Part shown: positions 7,071 through 8,539 of the stretch, one piece after another | Layout of the letters: each line of letters begins with the position of its first letter | Numbering within the stretch: position 1 is the stretch's first letter | Assembly (NCBI GenBank): GCA_018224505.1 | Contig: JAGTVD010000446.1 | Location: 1-8,539 of the forward strand | Source: Desulfatitalea sp. | GTDB taxonomy: Bacteria > Desulfobacterota > Desulfobacteria > Desulfobacterales > Desulfosarcinaceae | DNA length: 8,539 bases | Reading direction: 5' to 3' | Made by a program: the position numbers and the translations under genes | The notes under the pieces: generated by a model | What the model was told of the DNA's origin: nothing | The model's database searches: none | Seen by the model: the letters and a program-made list of their open reading frames with translations, nothing else

Positions 7071-8183
7071 ATGCGATTCTGGGGACGCTATGTACCGGTG
7101 GCGGAACGGCGGGCCAAGGCCCAACGCCAGATGCAAAAACTGCGCAAGAAGGGTCAAACCATCCTGCCGGTTGAAATTGAGGGTCGCACCATCGCCCGCA
7201 CCTTCTGGGGCAAAGGGTGGTGCGATCACCTGGAATCGTTCTCCGATTACGCCAACCGCCTGCCCAGGGGACGCACTTATGTGCGCAACGGCTCGGTCTG
7301 TCACCTGGAGATCCTGCCCGGACGCATCGAAGCCGTGGTCAGCGGCAGTGCCTTATACCAAGTTTCCATTGCCATCCGGGCGCTCAAAGCCAAAGCCTGG
7401 AAGGCCATCCAACAGCAGTGTGCCGGACAGATCGGCTCCATGCTCGAACTGCTGCGCGGCCAGCTCTCCGACCAGGTGATGGCCATCGTCACCCACCAGA
7501 GCACCGGGCTATTTCCCCAACCGGGTGAGATCCAGTTGCAGTGCAGCTGCCCGGACTGGGCCGTGATGTGCAAGCACGTGGCCGCCGTGCTCTACGGCGT
7601 GGGCAACCGTCTCGACGACCAGCCCGAACTGCTCTTCGCCTTGCGGGGTGTGGATGCCCGGGAGCTGATCGCCACCCCCATCGCCCTGCCCGCCGAAACA
7701 GCGGACGCCGCCGACACCCTGGCCGCCGACCAGCTGGGCGACATCTTCGGCATCGATATCGACACGGATGCCGGCACCACCGGCCAACCTGCCGGCAAAT
7801 CCGCGAAGGCACCCACCAAGCCGGCCAAAACGAGCAAGATAAAAAACCAGGCCAGGACTGTCAAGCCAACGACCCGGAAGCGGTCGGCGCCAACGCAACC
7901 CCCAAAGACCCTTGCGCGCCCAGCGAAATCGGCCCCAACGCCCAAAAGCAAACCCACCCAGGCAACCGCCACCGCCGCCTCGCCAACGAATCAGACGCCC
8001 ACGGGCAAATCCCTGGTCCGCCTGCGCGCCCGACTGGGGCTTTCCGTTGCGCAATTCGCCGCCAAGCTCGGTGTCACCGCCGCCAGCGTCTACCGCTGGG
8101 AACGCACGCCAGGAAAACTCAAACTGCAGGCGCGGCCGCTCAACGCCCTGCATGCCCTGCACGAACAGGCCGTAAAAGAGTAA
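7071..8183 (+). CDS. SWIM zinc-finger protein with H1-like basic tail and C-terminal helix-turn-helix
   Basis: A 370-residue protein. Residues 1-150 match the conserved N-terminus of bacterial SWIM proteins (RFWGRYVPVAERR, FWGKGWCDHLESFSDYANRL, RGRTYVRNGSV). The SWIM motif is complete, Cys158-x-Cys160-x6-Cys167-x-His169, and should bind one zinc and contact DNA or protein. Residues 215-237 are acidic (LGDIFGIDIDTD). Residues about 240-314 form a low-complexity Lys/Pro/Ala/Thr tail with about 17 Lys/Arg and no Asp, Glu or aromatic residue, like histone H1 C-terminal tails and certainly disordered. Residues 315-350 form a helix-turn-helix (core SVAQFAAKLGVTAASVYRWE, 325-344) of the Xre-like type. 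SWIM proteins are known to occur with SWI2/SNF2 ATPases, and this gene lies 28 nt after one. A role as DNA-binding partner that targets or regulates the ATPase is inference. The last 200 bp show no frameshift, so the tail is real coding sequence. Confidence 0.92.
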   Translation: MRFWGRYVPVAERRAKAQRQMQKLRKKGQTILPVEIEGRTIARTFWGKGWCDHLESFSDYANRLPRGRTYVRNGSVCHLEILPGRIEAVVSGSALYQVSIAIRALKAKAWKAIQQQCAGQIGSMLELLRGQLSDQVMAIVTHQSTGLFPQPGEIQLQCSCPDWAVMCKHVAAVLYGVGNRLDDQPELLFALRGVDARELIATPIALPAETADAADTLAADQLGDIFGIDIDTDAGTTGQPAGKSAKAPTKPAKTSKIKNQARTVKPTTRKRSAPTQPPKTLARPAKSAPTPKSKPTQATATAASPTNQTPTGKSLVRLRARLGLSVAQFAAKLGVTAASVYRWERTPGKLKLQARPLNALHALHEQAVKE

Positions 8184-8280
8184 ACCCCAATGTTGCAAAA
8201 GCCTGTGGGCTTCCTATCCGGCGTTACCAAGGGCTTGCAGTAGCATATACTACGGCGGCACCCCTGGCGCCTTGGCTCTG
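8184..8280. other. Convergent intergenic spacer with possible secondary structure
   Basis: The 161-bp gap between the convergent SWIM and GGDEF genes holds no credible gene. Besides the two terminator-like hairpins listed separately, it contains GTAG-CATATA-CTAC (8240-8253), enclosed by the complementary pair CCAAGG (8227-8232) and CCTTGG (8270-8275). No promoter of quality was seen. The remainder after the plus-strand terminator (8298-8344) shows nothing recognisable. Confidence 0.5.
8197..8212 (-). terminator. Candidate weak terminator for the minus-strand GGDEF gene
   Basis: On the minus strand the sequence reads AAGCC-CACA-GGCTT and then continues TTGC, giving a 5-bp stem with a 4-nt loop and a run of four T (8197-8200, two of them in the stem). 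On the plus strand no T-run follows. It lies about 130 bp past the GGDEF stop. The short stem keeps confidence low. Confidence 0.35.
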
Positions 8281-8297
8281 AAGCCCTCGGGCTTTTT
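8281..8297 (+). terminator. Intrinsic terminator of the SNF2-SWIM unit
   Basis: AAGCC-CTCG-GGCTT (8281-8294), a 5-bp stem with a CTCG loop, is followed by T-rich sequence (five T at 8293-8297, two of them in the stem). It lies about 100 nt after the SWIM stop codon. The stem is short but the arrangement is right for the plus strand, and no other plus-strand terminator is present. Confidence 0.55.
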
Positions 8298-8344
8298 CAT
8301 GGCAATAGCGGTTTAGGAAAGCGGGTTGAGGCCGCACGCACTCC

Positions 8345-8539
8345 CTACCCCACACTGACCCGGTTGCGGCCGTCGGCCTTGGAACGATACAGGGCGGTGT
8401 CTGCCCGGCGAATCAAAGCATCCTTGTCAAAAGTGCCGGCATCCAGCACTGATAGACCGACGCTGATGGTGACGGTCAACTGCTCGCCGTTGTGCGCCAC
8501 ACGGTGGTCGGCCACTGCGGCGCGAATGCGTTCGGCCAC
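8345..8539 (-). CDS. GGDEF-domain protein, probable diguanylate cyclase (C-terminal fragment, 5' end outside window)
   Basis: The minus-strand frame is open from the right edge to a TAG at 8345-8347. The 65 visible residues match the end of GGDEF domains: AERIRAAVADHR, then LTVTISVGLSVLD, then ALIRRADTALYRSKADGRNRV. The last block is the typical final helix and strand. The GTG at the window edge is internal, not a start. Diguanylate cyclases make cyclic di-GMP from two GTP. The GG(D/E)EF active-site loop, the inhibitory site and any sensor domain lie beyond the window, so activity cannot be judged. The domain ends at the protein's C-terminus (final residues RVSVG), so no EAL domain follows it. 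It converges on the SWIM gene and is not co-transcribed with it. Confidence 0.88.
   Translation of the reverse strand: MAERIRAAVADHRVAHNGEQLTVTISVGLSVLDAGTFDKDALIRRADTALYRSKADGRNRVSVG

Noticed and set aside
5444..7072. 542-codon open frame on the minus strand, antisense to the SNF2 ATPase
   Set aside because: Same GC-driven antisense effect; the plus strand encodes all SNF2 motifs, and the antisense protein has no recognisable family.
4367..8183. Assignment to a named phage-defence system that uses SNF2-like helicases (for example DISARM-like)
   Set aside because: The needed methylase, phospholipase-D or other partner genes are absent from the window; only the ATPase and SWIM pair is present.
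7509..8198. 229-codon open frame on the minus strand opposite the SWIM tail
   Set aside because: It mirrors the Pro/Ala/Lys codons of the tail as Gly/Trp/Arg-rich low-complexity sequence and has no ribosome binding site or family match.
8184..8260. Possible cyclic-di-GMP (GEMM) riboswitch: GCAAAAGCC...GGCTT...GTTACC near a GGDEF gene
   Set aside because: Only the 3' half is vaguely similar; the first conserved half and tetraloop pairing are not seen, and no gene lies downstream on that strand. A covariance-model scan would settle it.

Overview
The window is GC-rich, tightly packed chromosomal DNA from a bacterium. A cysteine-rich ferredoxin-like protein, an acyl-CoA ligase and a thiolase lie in one cluster. 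This suggests an anaerobic fatty-acid or aromatic-acid oxidiser, most likely a sulfate-reducing Desulfobacterota (Desulfobacterales-like). That placement is inferred from gene content and protein style, not from a marker gene.

Left region (1-4239, all plus strand): the 3' part of a gene for a multi-cluster Fe-S protein with a winged-helix-like N-terminus, an AMP-forming acyl-CoA ligase, and a thiolase. The ligase activates a carboxylic acid to its CoA thioester. The thiolase cleaves, or condenses, 3-ketoacyl-CoA at the end of beta-oxidation. The Fe-S protein may handle electrons released in between. Each gap holds possible control elements: a sigma70-like promoter before the ligase, and overlapping palindromes before the thiolase. 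A strong intrinsic terminator at 4265-4309 closes the block.

Middle region (4310-8183, plus strand): a two-gene unit of a SWI2/SNF2-family ATPase (891 aa) and a SWIM zinc-finger protein (370 aa), 28 nt apart. The SWIM protein carries a Lys/Pro/Ala/Thr-rich tail free of acidic residues, like histone H1 tails, and then a C-terminal helix-turn-helix. The pair looks like a chromatin-remodeller-style motor with a DNA-binding partner. This is the most interesting part of the window. No nuclease, methylase or mobile-element gene lies beside it here.

Right region (8184-8539): a 161-bp convergent intergenic spacer with two near-identical small hairpins, each oriented so that it could terminate one of the converging transcripts. 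It is followed by the C-terminal end of a GGDEF (diguanylate cyclase) gene on the minus strand, which runs off the window. No tRNA, rRNA, CRISPR array, insertion sequence or origin was seen.
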